From Pterobdella sp. o SKG-2022 (taxonomy: Eukaryota; Annelida; Clitellata; Hirudinida; Piscicolidae): 64,000 bases of DNA. Below the pieces are notes generated by a model. The model saw only the letters and a program-made list of their open reading frames with translations, did not search any database and was not told the origin of the DNA. The stretch spans positions 19,409,209-19,473,208 of the forward strand of contig OZ038321.1 in the NCBI GenBank assembly GCA_964035795.1, in the 5' to 3' direction. Shown in pieces: positions 10,401-38,600 of this stretch (its first letter is position 1; every line of letters begins with the position of its first letter). The translations under genes and the position numbers were made by a program.

Positions 10401-12776
10401 TACTGTACGAAACACGAGTTCACAAAAGAGCATACGATCTCTCTAAAAAACTGCATTAATTATCTATTTTAAAAACATGCATAAAACAATGTTATATTGC
10501 GTTAAAAATTCTTGTTGATAAACTTCCAAAAAAATATTAATATATATTCATTATTATTATGAAACTTTCGTTTTGAGTCGAAACATAGTTAAGAAGTAAA
10601 AATGTATGAACACGAATAGAAGAGTTGCTTCCATGATACTCTATCTTGCCATTATTCGCAGTTTCAACAAGTCTTCGTGACTGGCGAAAATTATGTTTCG
10701 AGCTTTTAGGTTTCTTTTTAGCGCAGCTGGTGAAATCGTTTTTAGTCTGCCCACCAGTAGTTTGGATGTTGCTAGAAAGTAATTATCCATAGCTTTTTGC
10801 GCTGATGTATCTGGGTCCAATCTCTAGATGTGACCAAATAACGTGAACCTGCGGTAAGCCATGGTCTGACTCAGTTCTTGTGCTTTCGTTATCTTGTATA
10901 ACTTTTCTAATTACTAGATTTTTTGGTCAAAAAACTCTTACCACTCGTCTTAAAAGATTGCGATAAAAATAATTTAAACTGTTTCCAGCAGTCTTTGTAA
11001 GAGCCCAGGTTCCGCAGTTGTATAGCGAGATTGGCATCACGTAAACATTTAACAATCCAACTTTTTTTGTTGATAGTTTATATTTATTCCAAATTTTGTT
11101 TATGGCTGCTATTGTTAATGCCTCACGATTTTTTATTTCTTGCTTCATTGATGATATCGTTCCTAGTTTTTTTAAATTGAGACTATCTAAGTTGTTATGA
11201 TTATTATTAACTACTTCTGTTTCATTCTGATTTACTATAAGAGAGATTTTTTGAGTGCATCATAGATGTTTGAAATATCTACCTGTTCTTTTGTGATGAA
11301 GTCAACATCATCGGCGTAAATTAACTCTTTTCCGATAAGTTTAATTGGTAGGGCTTTTAATGCCTCTTTCAAATACCTAGCAAATAGGATGGGACTTGAA
11401 CTGTCTCTTTGGAGCGACCCTACTGCTGTATCATATTAATATATATCAATATTTTACATATTCTAAGGTGTATTCAAAGCTCTTATTGAATTTAATCTTT
11501 GAAAAGTTTTAAATTCAACAAAAAAAACTTTTTTGATTTTGTTGTTTTATGATTGTATAAAAATTAAGGTTTTGCTTAATATATTGATATATATTAAATA
11601 ACCATAGTTTTTCTACAATCATAAAACAACAAAAACAAAATTTTTATTTGTTGGATATTAAAACTTTTTTGAACATTCAATCAAATAAGAACTTTGAATA
11701 CACCTTAAAAGGTGTAAATAAGCAAAAAACTGCATCAGAAAATAGAGATACATTCACAAAAACCTAATTACTGCATAACTTGAGACTATTCTCAACACTG
11801 GCGCTTAATGAAGAGCTATTTGTACGACAGAACGACGCTTAAATGCCTGTACTTACATATGTTTCAAAGCAACAACTCCATTGAGGGATTATAACTCGTG
11901 AAAATCAAGATGGCCTTTCATTATTGGGTTCACATAACGCTCAATACACCACAAATGGACGTTGAGAGTTTCATATGCAATTTAATAAAAATAAATTAAT
12001 TTTGCGAATTATTACCAAAACGTATTTAAAAAATTATAAATAAAACCACAAAAGAAAGACTTATATTATTTTTTTATTATTGTTACTTACACAACCCTCA
12101 TTATTATTATCTTCACATCATCCCTTGTATCAGGATAATAGTGTGGATGTACTTTCTGGTGACGTCAGCCGGAGCTTCCCTCATCCTCATCGCCTTCAAC
12201 ATTCTCCTCATCAGAGCTATCCATAGAAGAAGGAAGCGGAAATCTAGAAGTTTAAGAGATAGTTATAATGTGTTAAATTTCTCTGCAGTGAAAAGTGGGA
12301 AAAAAGATGAGGTTGAAAAGGAAGAAGAGTTGAAAGATAGTACTAAAACATATGAAGAAAATGAAAATTTTTCATTAAATAAACTTCCAATGTTGAAGAA
12401 AAAGACTCCGGTTGAAAAACTCAAAGACTTGAAATTAGAAAATTCAAAAAGCAGTTCACTCAACAGTTGTAAATCATACAATAAAAAAAAACAGCAACAA
12501 TTCAAAGATGACTTCACTCTCACTCTGACACTTATCGTTGTGGTAGTGGTTTTTTTGATAGGAGAAATACCATCAGCTCTTTCAAGCAGAAACACTGTTG
12601 TGCCTTTCATGGGAGAGAAGGTTCTGGAGGAAGACTGGTATCGAAAAGCTTTGATGGCCAGCACACTACTAGTTGTTAACCAGCACTCCACCAACTTCAT
12701 CGTGTATTGCGCTCTTAATAACAAATTCTGCTCTGTTACCAAAAAAATAGCGAAAAAATGCCGTAGGAAAATTTAA
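7425..12776 (+). CDS. FMRFamide-type rhodopsin-family GPCR
   Basis: Seven-transmembrane neuropeptide-receptor-like protein of 395 residues; exons 7425..7969 and 12134..12776 join in phase (AA+G = Lys182). N-glycosylation sites lie before TM1 (NTT, NET). TM1 carries GIIFN, TM2 has LALAD, the TM3 end is IERF (residues 119-122) in place of DRY, TM6 has a Pro in GEIP, and TM7 has NFIVY (369-373) in place of NPxxY. The tail starts LNNKFC, as in FMRFamide receptors. The third cytoplasmic loop is long (about 95 residues) and Lys/Ser/Glu-rich. Odd: residue 3.25, normally the TM3 disulfide Cys, is Ser96, and the short second extracellular loop has no Cys. The ligand is unknown. The 4.2 kb intron is full of mobile elements. 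Confidence 0.85.
8079..8199. mobile_element. Foldback MITE, family A copy 2
   Basis: In the GPCR intron. The arms GTCAACAAACACAAAG... (from about 8107) and ...TTTGTATTTGTTGAC (to about 8195) are 37 nt long with one mismatch around a loop of about 15 nt. They share their termini and a 5' flank (AAGTATAATA) with the copy at 5070-5222. The near-perfect arms suggest a more recent insertion than copy 1. Confidence 0.75.
8890..8960 (+). repeat. tRNA-derived SINE-like remnant C
   Basis: Contains an A-box-like GAGCTCAGTTGGTAG, a TTAGATTAACAAG anticodon-arm region and a B-box-like GGATTCGATC, followed by GTGTTGGGCC. The same order and several identical blocks recur at 52088 (+) and 60498 (-). The stems do not pair well, so it is not a functional tRNA. 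Confidence 0.5.
10200..10405. mobile_element. Tc1/mariner-type MITE (206 bp palindrome)
   Basis: Near-perfect hairpin flanked by TA on both sides (10198-10199 and 10406-10407). The ends are CAGTAAAACTTC and GAAGTTTTTACTG, arms run about 80 nt with few mismatches, and the core holds smaller palindromes. CAGT ends with a TA duplication are the hallmark of Tc1/mariner elements. It has no coding capacity and would need a transposase supplied elsewhere. Confidence 0.8.
10641..11428 (-). pseudogene. Degenerate LINE reverse transcriptase fragment
   Basis: Minus-strand reading with frameshifts gives, in order: SLQRDSSSPILFARYL, a catalytic box LIYADDVDFIT (11277-11340 region), then MPISLYNCGTWALTK, then RRFTLFGHI and LDPDTSAQKAMDNYF. 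These are RT palm and thumb/C-terminal motifs of a LINE distinct from the two zinc-finger LINEs in this window. It is disabled by stops (for example after FGHI) and frame changes. It lies antisense in the GPCR intron, close to the MITE at 11466. Confidence 0.75.
11466..11705. mobile_element. TA-flanked foldback MITE (240 bp)
   Basis: Termini AGGTGTATTCAAAG and CTTTGAATACACCT are inverted and flanked by TA (11464-11465, 11706-11707). The two arms are about 95 nt each, include GTTGTTTTATGATTGTA and its complement, and carry small differences. The ends do not start CAGT, so it belongs to a different family from the MITE at 10200. There is no ORF. Confidence 0.75.
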
Positions 12777-15543
12777 TGATTTGTATAAGTTTTTATTTCA
12801 ACTGTGTTTCAGTGTATTTATTTCGATTTGATGAAAATATTTTGGAAAATATATTGATTATTGATCAATATTTTTCAGTTCCGAAAAGCGCATGTTTAAA
12901 TATATTTATCGTTTTTGTGGAAATGTAGCATTAATCTGTTCTGGTATCTTATCAGTTTTTTTTATATATTTTTTTTTTAAACTCGCTTATTCTCTCATAT
13001 TTTTGGTTTTTTTTTTCATTCATTGTATTTTTTAAAATTCTATTGTAATTATTATTGTTTTTTATATCATTATATTCAAGTAATTTTTTTAAATTCATTC
13101 AATTACTTTATAAGATTAATTTTTTTTATAGTTCTAAAGTTTTTGAACATTTATTCACTTTTGAAGAAAATATGCATTCGGATAATATTTGTTTCTCCTA
13201 GTTGTTTTGAGCTTACATTTTCAATTAAAATACACCTCATCGCTTTATTTTCTTATGAAATATTAGCTCAGCTCCGATTTAATTTCACTTCTAACAACAT
13301 TTTTTTACGTTTTAATTTGTTTTAATTAAAAGTTCCACAGTTCTCAATGTAGTTTTAAAAGTTGACTTTTGAAATTTTTATTATCATAAAATTATGAATG
13401 ACAAAGTTTAATAATAACAAGAAAATCATGAGAATCACAAGGGTTTATTGATACTAAACGCCAGGGCAAGACTGCAAAACAAACTAAACATATATATTTG
13501 AAAAAAAACTCATGTAAAAGTGTAGATGAAAATAACTGATGTAGAAATAATACTATAAAATTGATTGAATTAAGTCCCTGTAGTAAATTCCAAAATGTAA
13601 AATAGTTTACTTTGAAATACAATATAAATTTTTTTTAAAAAAAGAAAAATAATTTTTGAATTTAAAATTATATTAAAATACTAGTTTCAGTGAAAATGAC
13701 TGTATGCTTATATAAACAAATACTTTATAATGAGCTAGGGTTTTCAATGAAGTCTTCTAAACTTATTGCACAATCTTTCCAAACAGAATGTTGAAGCTCA
13801 ATGAGAAAATAACAAAATTTTCAAAAACTGAATTGATATTTAAAATTATGATCCAAAAATCAATAAAAACCCAACTTGGAAGTTGAAAAAAACTAAATAT
13901 TAAAAACATGAAACTGGCTTTTTAGAAATTACAAAAAAAAGTAAAGAGTAATTTAAAATTTAGAAACTATTGCTTCAGGTATATATTTGTAAAAAACATA
14001 TTTGGACAAATAATTGAGACTAATGGTTAAATAAACAGTCGATATTCAATGTAGGACTACAAAAAAATACAAGTCTTATAATGTAGCTGAAATAAGAGAA
14101 ATATGAAAAATACTTATTTCAGATTTAATTTAAATTTCATAAATAAACTAAATAGTGTAAAAAAATGAATCAATAAGTTCAGATGGCCATTTATAAAATA
14201 CGCGCTATACAAAGAATGGATAATATCCTTAAACATGTTTTGTATCGAATGGTATGTGATTTAAAATGTTCAATTTTATTTATTTTTTATGAAGAGTTGC
14301 AATGTTTAATTACTTTTTATGATAAGCCTGAACTTCTAAAAAATTATAACCTTTGATTCTCAATAAATGTACCAAAAATACCTTCACTTTGATGTTTTTT
14401 ATTGAAAAATAGTATAAAAAGATACATATGATGTTTTTGAAAAGTTATAATATGAAGCTATTTTCTTCACATAGTGAATAGACAAAAGCTTTTTGCTATA
14501 TAAAATATTCATCACTGCAAAGGTACACACAAAATATAATGAACCAAACACTTGAATAAAACTTCAAATGCCCACAAAATGCACAAAATATTGAACACAA
14601 CAGCACAAGAAAAAACACAAAAAACGAAAATTTTAATTTTACCAAAAAAATAATTCACAAAACTAACCACAAAACTCTGAATACAATACTAACGGCACTA
14701 AAAACGCAAAATCATCAAATATACAGTTTTACCTGACGCTACATACGAAGGTGGAAATATAAAATTTAATGTATAAGTATATTACCCTGTGGAAAACATG
14801 AAAGATGAAGGTTTGAAAAACATCGACAAACCATCTTGTGTTTATTAATGAAAACTACTTTGTTTCTGATCCAGATCATGTTATACACATATTGTGTGTT
14901 TCAAAATCATTTAGTGTATGTGTACTTGGTTAGTTTTTATTCCTATACATTTAATGATTATGTTTCAGTTATGAAGTGTTTATTTCGATATTTTATTTCG
15001 TTTATAAAAATGAATTCGTGCGAGATTATTTTGAGCCTATAGGACTACTTTGAAGTTATTCATTAGTCTATAGATGTTAGAAGCTAGCTTAAATCGCTAT
15101 ATATCTATAAAAAGTTTATTAAAAAGCATTATTTTATCAAGTGTAGATTGAAAGCTTTGGAATTTTCATGTTAATAGCTATTTTTGATGTTTTTCAATTT
15201 TTATGCACACCACTGTAAATTATGGTACATGGTTGGTACATTATGGTTTATATTGAAATTTCCAAAATGCAAGACGATTGGCTATTAAAACTTTGAAAAA
15301 TTTCAGAATATGAAATTAAAATAATTTATAAAATATTTTTATAAAAATATATATAATTTCAAAATTTTGTAAATTCACTCAAGAAAATGTCGAAAGGGAC
15401 AGATATCAAACACCGTCCTAATTCTTTAGTACAAACACAATCATCACAGACCATAGCAAAAAAGAGGATTGTCTGGGGATGTTATTAAATTTTATACGGC
15501 ATTTCAATCCTATTTTTTGTTTTTTGATACGTATGAAGTTGAT
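12777..15543. other. Intergenic, GPCR to NOL4 homologue
   Basis: AT-rich sequence between two convergent genes. I see no gene, RNA or ordered repeat in it; short open frames here look random (Phe/Ile/Tyr-rich). Confidence 0.5.
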
Positions 15544-28512
<12,969 letters not shown>

Positions 28513-28837
28513 TTCTTTGAAAGTTTTTTCTTTTAAAGAAAATTTTGATGGTTTTGAATCATTTTTTTAAAATAAAAACCCAATTAAAAATAAAAATCTT
28601 GAAGTTTCAAAATAATTTTATTTTCTTCACTAAAAATGAAACTCAAAATATAAAATCAAAACTTCATCTCCATTTTCAGTTTCCCACTTTTAAGAAAACA
28701 AGTATACACAATATATATATGTGATGAATTAGGAAAAAGAACATGAATATTTCAGGCTACTCCATCATTCTCACACGCCGCTATTAAATCTCTATATTAA
28801 AGGTCTAAAAACACACAACAGCACTCCATTTCTTCAC

Positions 28838-28912
28838 ACGCACACACACGCACACACACTCTCACACACACCCACACACCCACAAACACACACTCAAACA
28901 CACACACAAGAA
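28838..28912. repeat. Imperfect (CA)n tract
   Basis: CACACGCACACACACG-type sequence with interruptions, upstream of the NOL4 start. It is shorter and more degenerate than the LINE-associated tracts. Confidence 0.7.
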
Positions 28913-29350
28913 AACACGTGCATAAAAGCTTTTATACTCTTTCTCAATTATCCTCAGTTTAATTTTATACCAATTGTTGGTGTTTTAATGAAAATGAAGG
29001 CTTTTCTAGTTTTGATCTTTCCATCAAATTTCAAGGAATTTTCATTTTCCTATTATTAGTGTTCTTATTGTGTCAAGACTTTCACAGTGTTACAAATAAA
29101 TCCTATGTAAGTCATTAGGAGATAAAATTGTATTAGTTTTCGACCAATCTATTTGGCCTCTCAATCTATCAAAGACACATGTTCATAGAACATAGAACTT
29201 TAAATAGGAAAAATGACTTACTAATGAAAAAGTATGCAAAAAAATACGCCCAAATTTCTTAAGACAAAATCACTCGAAATGCTGCAAGACACACCTCTGA
29301 AGGAATACGAAAAAAAAACTACTAAGATACTGACACAGAAACACACAATT

Positions 29351-32167
<2,817 letters not shown>

Positions 32168-32499
32168 TTGTGCGTGATGTCGCAGCATCCGGACCCTCTC
32201 CAGGTAGAAAAGCGTCTTATATTTTCTATAATTGCGTATGCCACCGTGTACATTTAAAATGTGTGTGTGTGTGTGAGGGGGGGGGAGGACATTTTTTATG
32301 TTTTTGGTGTGTTTTCTAACATTTTTTGTTTTTTTGAGCATAGTTTTTCACTTATAATTTTTTTTGATATATGCATGATTGTGTGTATACAGTTGATTAT
32401 GTGTGTGTTATGTTACATTTGTGAAAGCTTCCTATTAGTACATTTGCCTTTATGGCTCTCTGTGTTTATAAGTGTGGTTAAAACCATATTTTCATAAGT

Positions 32500-32690
32500 G
32501 TGGTGGAAGCTTTATACGCGTTTTTATGTGGTGATGCTTTGTGTATTTTTATGTGGTTGAAGCGTTGTGTGTTTTTATGTGGTAAAAACGTTGGGTGTTT
32601 TTATGTGGTTAAAGCGTTGTGTGTTTTTATGTGGTTGGAGCGTTGTGTGTTTTTATGTGGTTGAAGCGTTGTGTGTTTTTGAAGAGCTTG
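32500..32690. repeat. 26-bp minisatellite
   Basis: Roughly seven tandem units of about 26 bp with consensus near GCGTTGTGTGTTTTTATGTG plus GTTGAA. Units differ by single bases and one-base length changes. The short open frames here are produced by the repeat. Confidence 0.85.
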
Positions 32691-32699
32691 AGGACAAAG

Positions 32700-35600
32700 G
32701 CGTGTTCGAGATGTATGTTAAGATGTCAACTTTTAATGGCGGATTTGTCGTTTTGTTCGACGTGTGTTCCGATGTTATTATGCTTGAGACATTTTTTTTT
32801 TCGTAGTTTTGCTGTGATTATACTTGTTTTAGAATTGTTTAAGATTTATTTCAAACATATTTGCAATCTATATTAGATTTATTTTGAATTTTATCCAATA
32901 TTGATTTTAAATTTAAAATTTGACTTTTTATGCTCTTAACTTTAGTTTTTTACTTTATTATTGCAGATAATTATAAATTCAGAACATCCTGTTATTTCTG
33001 ACATGCATTCAGTAAAATGATGTTTTCAAATAATTTTTCCATTTTTCCACATATTTATGCATGCGTGTTTCATCTGTCTCTAGTTTTCTTTTATCGAAAG
33101 TTACATTCTCAGAGCTCATTTTCATCTTAATTTTTTTCTTTTTCAAAATTTGATTCTATTTCTAGACCTTCTTTTTCTTTACATCCCACCCCTGCAGCCC
33201 TTCAAAGTCAAAAATTACTGCTCATTATTTTAAAAAACTCTGATTGGCGTTTTCTACGACTGTTTTGTTTCTCAAATTTAAAAATTTTTTTATTAGCTTT
33301 TTCACTACAAAATCTATAATAAAACTTAGAAAAATCTTTTTTACATTTTGAGTCCCCTTTGTTTCAACCTTTAAAATCAACCTTTTTACATTTACATTTA
33401 CATTATTTTTAAGTTATTTATGTTTTTCACTGAAATTTTTCTAGTTTTTTATTGCTCTTTCTTTTACCTATCATTTTACGCTGTTATTATACACTGATTC
33501 GCATTAGCCTCTGACAATTGACCTTGGTTGTCATCTCTCTAAAATCTTCACAAGTGTGGGTTCCACTTTATAAATTAAAATTTTAAAATTTTTTTTTCTG
33601 TAATTTTTTGGATTATTAATGAGTTAATTTAAATATATATTCAAGGGGTGTTTTTTACTCACATAATGTATATTTTTTGTGCTTTTGTTTTATTGCACAA
33701 TAAACTACATTTAGACTTTTAAAATTTTTGAAAAAATTTTCAGTAAATCAAAAAATAATCTTTCAAAATTAAACAACTCAAAGCAAAGTGAAATTAAAAG
33801 TTATTTCGAAGCAGTTCTTTTAAAGCTGATTTTGCTAGAAACTTTTTTTGATCATAGATATATAATTTAGATTTTTTATTTTATTCACTAAATTAAATTT
33901 TTTTTCACTCGATCTAAATTTCTAATGAAATTAAAAATGGTTATAAAATTATGAATGATAGAATAAATATAATTGCTAGTACAATTATAAAACTATAAAA
34001 CAGTGATTTTTCATTTAAACTTTTATTGATTCAGACTCAACAAACCACAAAAAGGCTTCACATAATTCATTTGAAACATAATTTACCCACAATATCCATT
34101 TGAAGATTACTCAATTTCATTCATATTGCACACAGAAAGAAATAATATTTGCTGCAAAAATAAAAAATATTTTAATTGATTTTGATGAAAAATACATCAA
34201 TAAAAAGTTTTTCAAATATATCAATAAAATAAATTTTAAAGTTCAAATACAACATAAATAATTACCTAATTATAACACCCTAATTAGTTTTCATTAAAAA
34301 AACGAAAAAGAATATAAGAGTAGATCTAGAAAGACGCAGTAAAAAGCACACATACATTGAAGAGTGATGGAGATTATAAAGAGATATAGTTCACAGAGGG
34401 AGTGACAACGAATGTAAGAAGATCTCAAGAACTTCACGCACACAACCATTCTTTGTTCCTACAGGTGCTCACGTACGTTTGTGTTTTTTCACTTACGCGC
34501 GTGTGTGTCACTTAGATATACACACAAGATGTTTGCGTCACGTATGTGTTTAAAAGTGATTTACAGTTTGTGAATGTATAAGTACACAATATTGTATGGT
34601 ACATATAAGTGTTATTATGGTCTTCAATATACATACAAAACACATTACATGGATCTTACAGAAGAGACTACATAAGTGGAATACAGTTATAAAAACTACA
34701 TTGATGAAATACATTATGATAGATAGGCTTCAAATTGAAACAAAATTTTGTTCACTCTTTTACTCAAAGACCATTGGTTTCAAGCGAATAATAAAAATCA
34801 TTGAAACAACAAGTCACTCAATCTGGATTGGGTGATTCTCTTATTATGAATGTGTGAAGTGTCAAATAAGGATTTCGTATGAAGAAATATGAGGCACTCT
34901 TGTATGGTGTGTGAAACTGCTTCGAGCCATCAAAAAATACAACTTTATACCATAAAATAGAAGATAATATGAATTTAAAAATCCGTGATTTGCTTATTCA
35001 TGAGCCTTAGATAAATTAAACATGAGTTTTTTTGACTGAGTAATGAGATTTTTAATAAAAAATTATATTCAAGTGATTGTGTGAGTTCAAGTTGGTGTAT
35101 TGAGATATAGTAACATAGGATACTACATATATAACTCAAAGATTGTTGCTTATTGCAGTTCTTTAATCCAAATCTTCATATCTAAGCAACGTGTCAACAT
35201 CATTAATATTTATTTTTTTTAATTAAAAAGGGCCAATAAGAATATAAAGGTTAAAATGCAAACGTCACAAAGAGGTTGAAAAAGAGGGATTTGAAATGAG
35301 TTTTTTCAAATTGTTATTATTATCAGTCTGCTTGTTTCATATTTTTTGTTCACTCAGAATGTTGTGTTATATCATAGGAAGGTTATAACGGTTGAAGTTC
35401 ATCGTGAGAAGGATTTTTTAGTTAAATTTTTTGAACAGATAATTGTATAGTAGATTGATTATCATCAAATTTTCAAGTTTCTTGAGTAAATCAATTTTAA
35501 TTTTTTTCAAATGTCTATAATTTTCTGAAAGTGCGGTGATTCACCAAAAGTGACCTAAGGACCGAGATAATGAGAAAAAGTATTTTAAAAAAATTTTCTT

Positions 35601-38600
35601 ATCATTTTATTTTTTTTGTTTTTCATTGAATTAATTTATAATTTTTTTTATTTTGCTGTTTTTATGAAAAAATAATGATATTCAAACAACTAACTTTTTA
35701 AAACTCAGATTCAAAAATAACGTTCAAAGATAAGAAAGGCAAACAACTTGTTTTGGCGTAACAATAAAAAAGTTGAAAACAATTAAAATTGAATATTTTA
35801 TACAATTCTAAATTAACAAATAATTAGATACTCTTTAACTAAAAAAGCACGTATGATAAAAGAAAAAATTTTCAAACAAAAACAAGAAAAAATAATTAAA
35901 AACAAAAAATAGACAAAAATAAAAATATATATAAAAAAAGACCAAAATAATAAAAATAAAAAAACAAAACAGCAATAAGGTAAGAACAGTGCTTCACCTG
36001 GTGGGAGCAATTTCTTATGTGCATTAGAGACCGTTTGATGTTGTCTTTGTTCAGGCTAGAAGTCTTTGCTTCCTCGTCTTATTTCTTGTTTTTATCTTTG
36101 TGATTATTATTATTGTTGTTTTTATTGTTAGCCTTTCTTTCAATGTCAGTTAAATAATCATGATTTTTTTCAGAACTTCAATTTTTGAAGTTAAATTATC
36201 TCAAAACCAATTGAATGATTTTATTTCAATAAAAAACTTAAATTAATTTATACCTTAAACCCATATTTTTTTTAAAAAACTAATTAAAATAATAATTCAA
36301 GTCATCTACCAATGGTTTTTAAACGCTTGGAATTTTTTCTGAAGACTATATTCTCACATGCGATACAATCATAATATGATTAAAACGCTGTAACATCAAG
36401 AGCACAGGGTCGCTTTATTATTAGAGATTAAAAGTTCATAACATTCTTTTTTAGTTTTCTAGAAAAATTTTATTAAACATATAATACTACATGAACACTC
36501 ATGTATAAATAATAATTGTAGATATAACAATACAAGATGCTCTGAAGAAATTTAACAGTTTATTTCTAAAAAAGAAAATTTTTATTATCAAAATAGCACA
36601 AACTTATAAAACTAAAATCTCATGTTTATATTAATCATTACTATTTTTTTAGATTTTTGGTCAAATTATTCATTCTAGCATGTGTTTTTTTGAAGCAGTT
36701 TTTCAAACAAAGAGCAATGCTCTGAAAAACTTATTAAAAACGAAGCCTTTTGTGAGCGATTAATTGACTAAGATCGCAAACTATTACTAAAATGTTTCAG
36801 AAGTTGGAAATTATTATAGGAAAAATATAGCTAGTAGTATTATATGAAAACAGCTACAATTTCCGATAAATGTAGCCTTATCACAAAACGCTAGCATCCA
36901 AACGTTACCCTAAGTAGTTTCATCTAAAAAAATCATTATTATATGAATAAATCATTATTATGTAAATACTCTAACTAGCTATAAATGAATATAGAAACTT
37001 AGTATAATTATAGATACATTAACTAGTGTTATTTAGATAGATGTCGTTAGAAAGTAGCTAGTGACAAAATGAAGCGCTAAAATAACTCGACTTTTATCAA
37101 CTAGTTTTGTTGGTTGGGTAATTTATATTTTTTGTGTTTCCAAGATGTTTTTTATAATTTTTTACACAATATTTAAGCAAACATATATAAAACCGTGAGA
37201 AATCTTTGAATAGAAAAGTTTAATTAATTCAAGTTTAGAACTTTCATCAATAAAAAGAAAGTTATTCAAAGATTTTATGAAAATACTTTATAAAATTAGG
37301 ATTTTATCGGAATAGTTCTAAAAAATTTGAATTTTATTAAAATCTCCAATTAAAGATTGATATAATTATTGATAAAAGCTGAACTTAATAAAAGACCTAT
37401 TTAATATTTGAATACCAAATGTTTATTTCTGGCTATTATCAAACGACCGAAAACAATACAATAAATGCTCAAGAACTGAATTAATCGCAAAGAAAAGTCG
37501 AATATCAAAGCTTTAAGTTGAAATCATTATTGTTTGGAACTTTGAGATGAGTGGTAAGAAAGAATAACAAGTTTCATTTTTAGAACGGTATTTTGTAGTC
37601 TGTGATTAAGAACACTTTTATAATAAAACCAATTATTTTCTTTAAAAAATTTTTATAAAAAATTTATTTTTTAACGCTATTTTAGAAAATGAATTCAATT
37701 TTTTTTATTTTTCAAAATGTCTGCTTTTTTTTTTGGCAGTGTCAAGAGGGATATAATAATGATGAAGTTTTTGACGTAACATATACCCTGCATTCTTTCG
37801 GATTTTAATGCAGCAAAAAATTTTTCAACTTTTTCTAATCGATTTTTTTTCTGAACAAAATTTTAAGTAAAGCACAGTAAATTGCGAAACAGGGCTTCCA
37901 AAAAAAACCATGATGTTTCTCATTGAAAATTTCATATATTCTTGAACTTTTTTTTTTTTTTGTATTCAAATAACAGGCCAACCCTTGTTGAACATCGTGT
38001 GAACATATAAGTGATGATACATTTGAGAGACTCGAAGACAGGCACTTCGCGATCAGGCAAAAAGTATTGAAGAGCGAGCCTATAGTTTATGAACCAATCA
38101 TAGAACTCCAAAAAAATTGTGAAAGTACTGAAATAATCATTTTTAGAAGTTTTATGAAAAAAAACTAACAGTTATCAACTAACAAAGCTTTTCGTACAAT
38201 TCGTGAATATTTAAACATTATGATACATGAATTTTTTCAAGAAAAAAAAACTAACATTTTTCAAAGCCTATGATTGGTCCATATAAAACAGCTTTTTGCG
38301 GCTTGGAACTTCTTTAGACACGAAGTGACGTACCTATGCTAATTACCAATTCATTTGAAGTTTTTAAAATTTTCGTTTTTGACAGCTGCGTCTCATAAAA
38401 GAAGATGAAACCTTAATCAAAACTTGGCAAGACGACAAAGTTCATTAAAATCAACCATTTTTTCACACTCTTGCAGTTTTTAAAACCACTAAAAATGTCG
38501 AATGATTCAAAGCATCTGAAGACTGTAACCTAAGTTTTTTAAGTGTTTGTAAGAAGGTTTGCCCAAATTTGCACACAAGACTTGCAAACGTTCTTTAATT

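Noticed and set aside
12263..12742. 159-codon antisense frame inside GPCR exon 2
   Set aside because: Shadow of the Lys-rich loop; the sense strand has TM5-TM7 motifs.
34596..34835. 79-codon frame in the gene-poor region
   Set aside because: No conserved motif, no codon signal, isolated.
38085..38285. Inverted words around a 180-bp segment as a transposon
   Set aside because: Match is only about 10-12 nt, no target duplication, no second copy seen.
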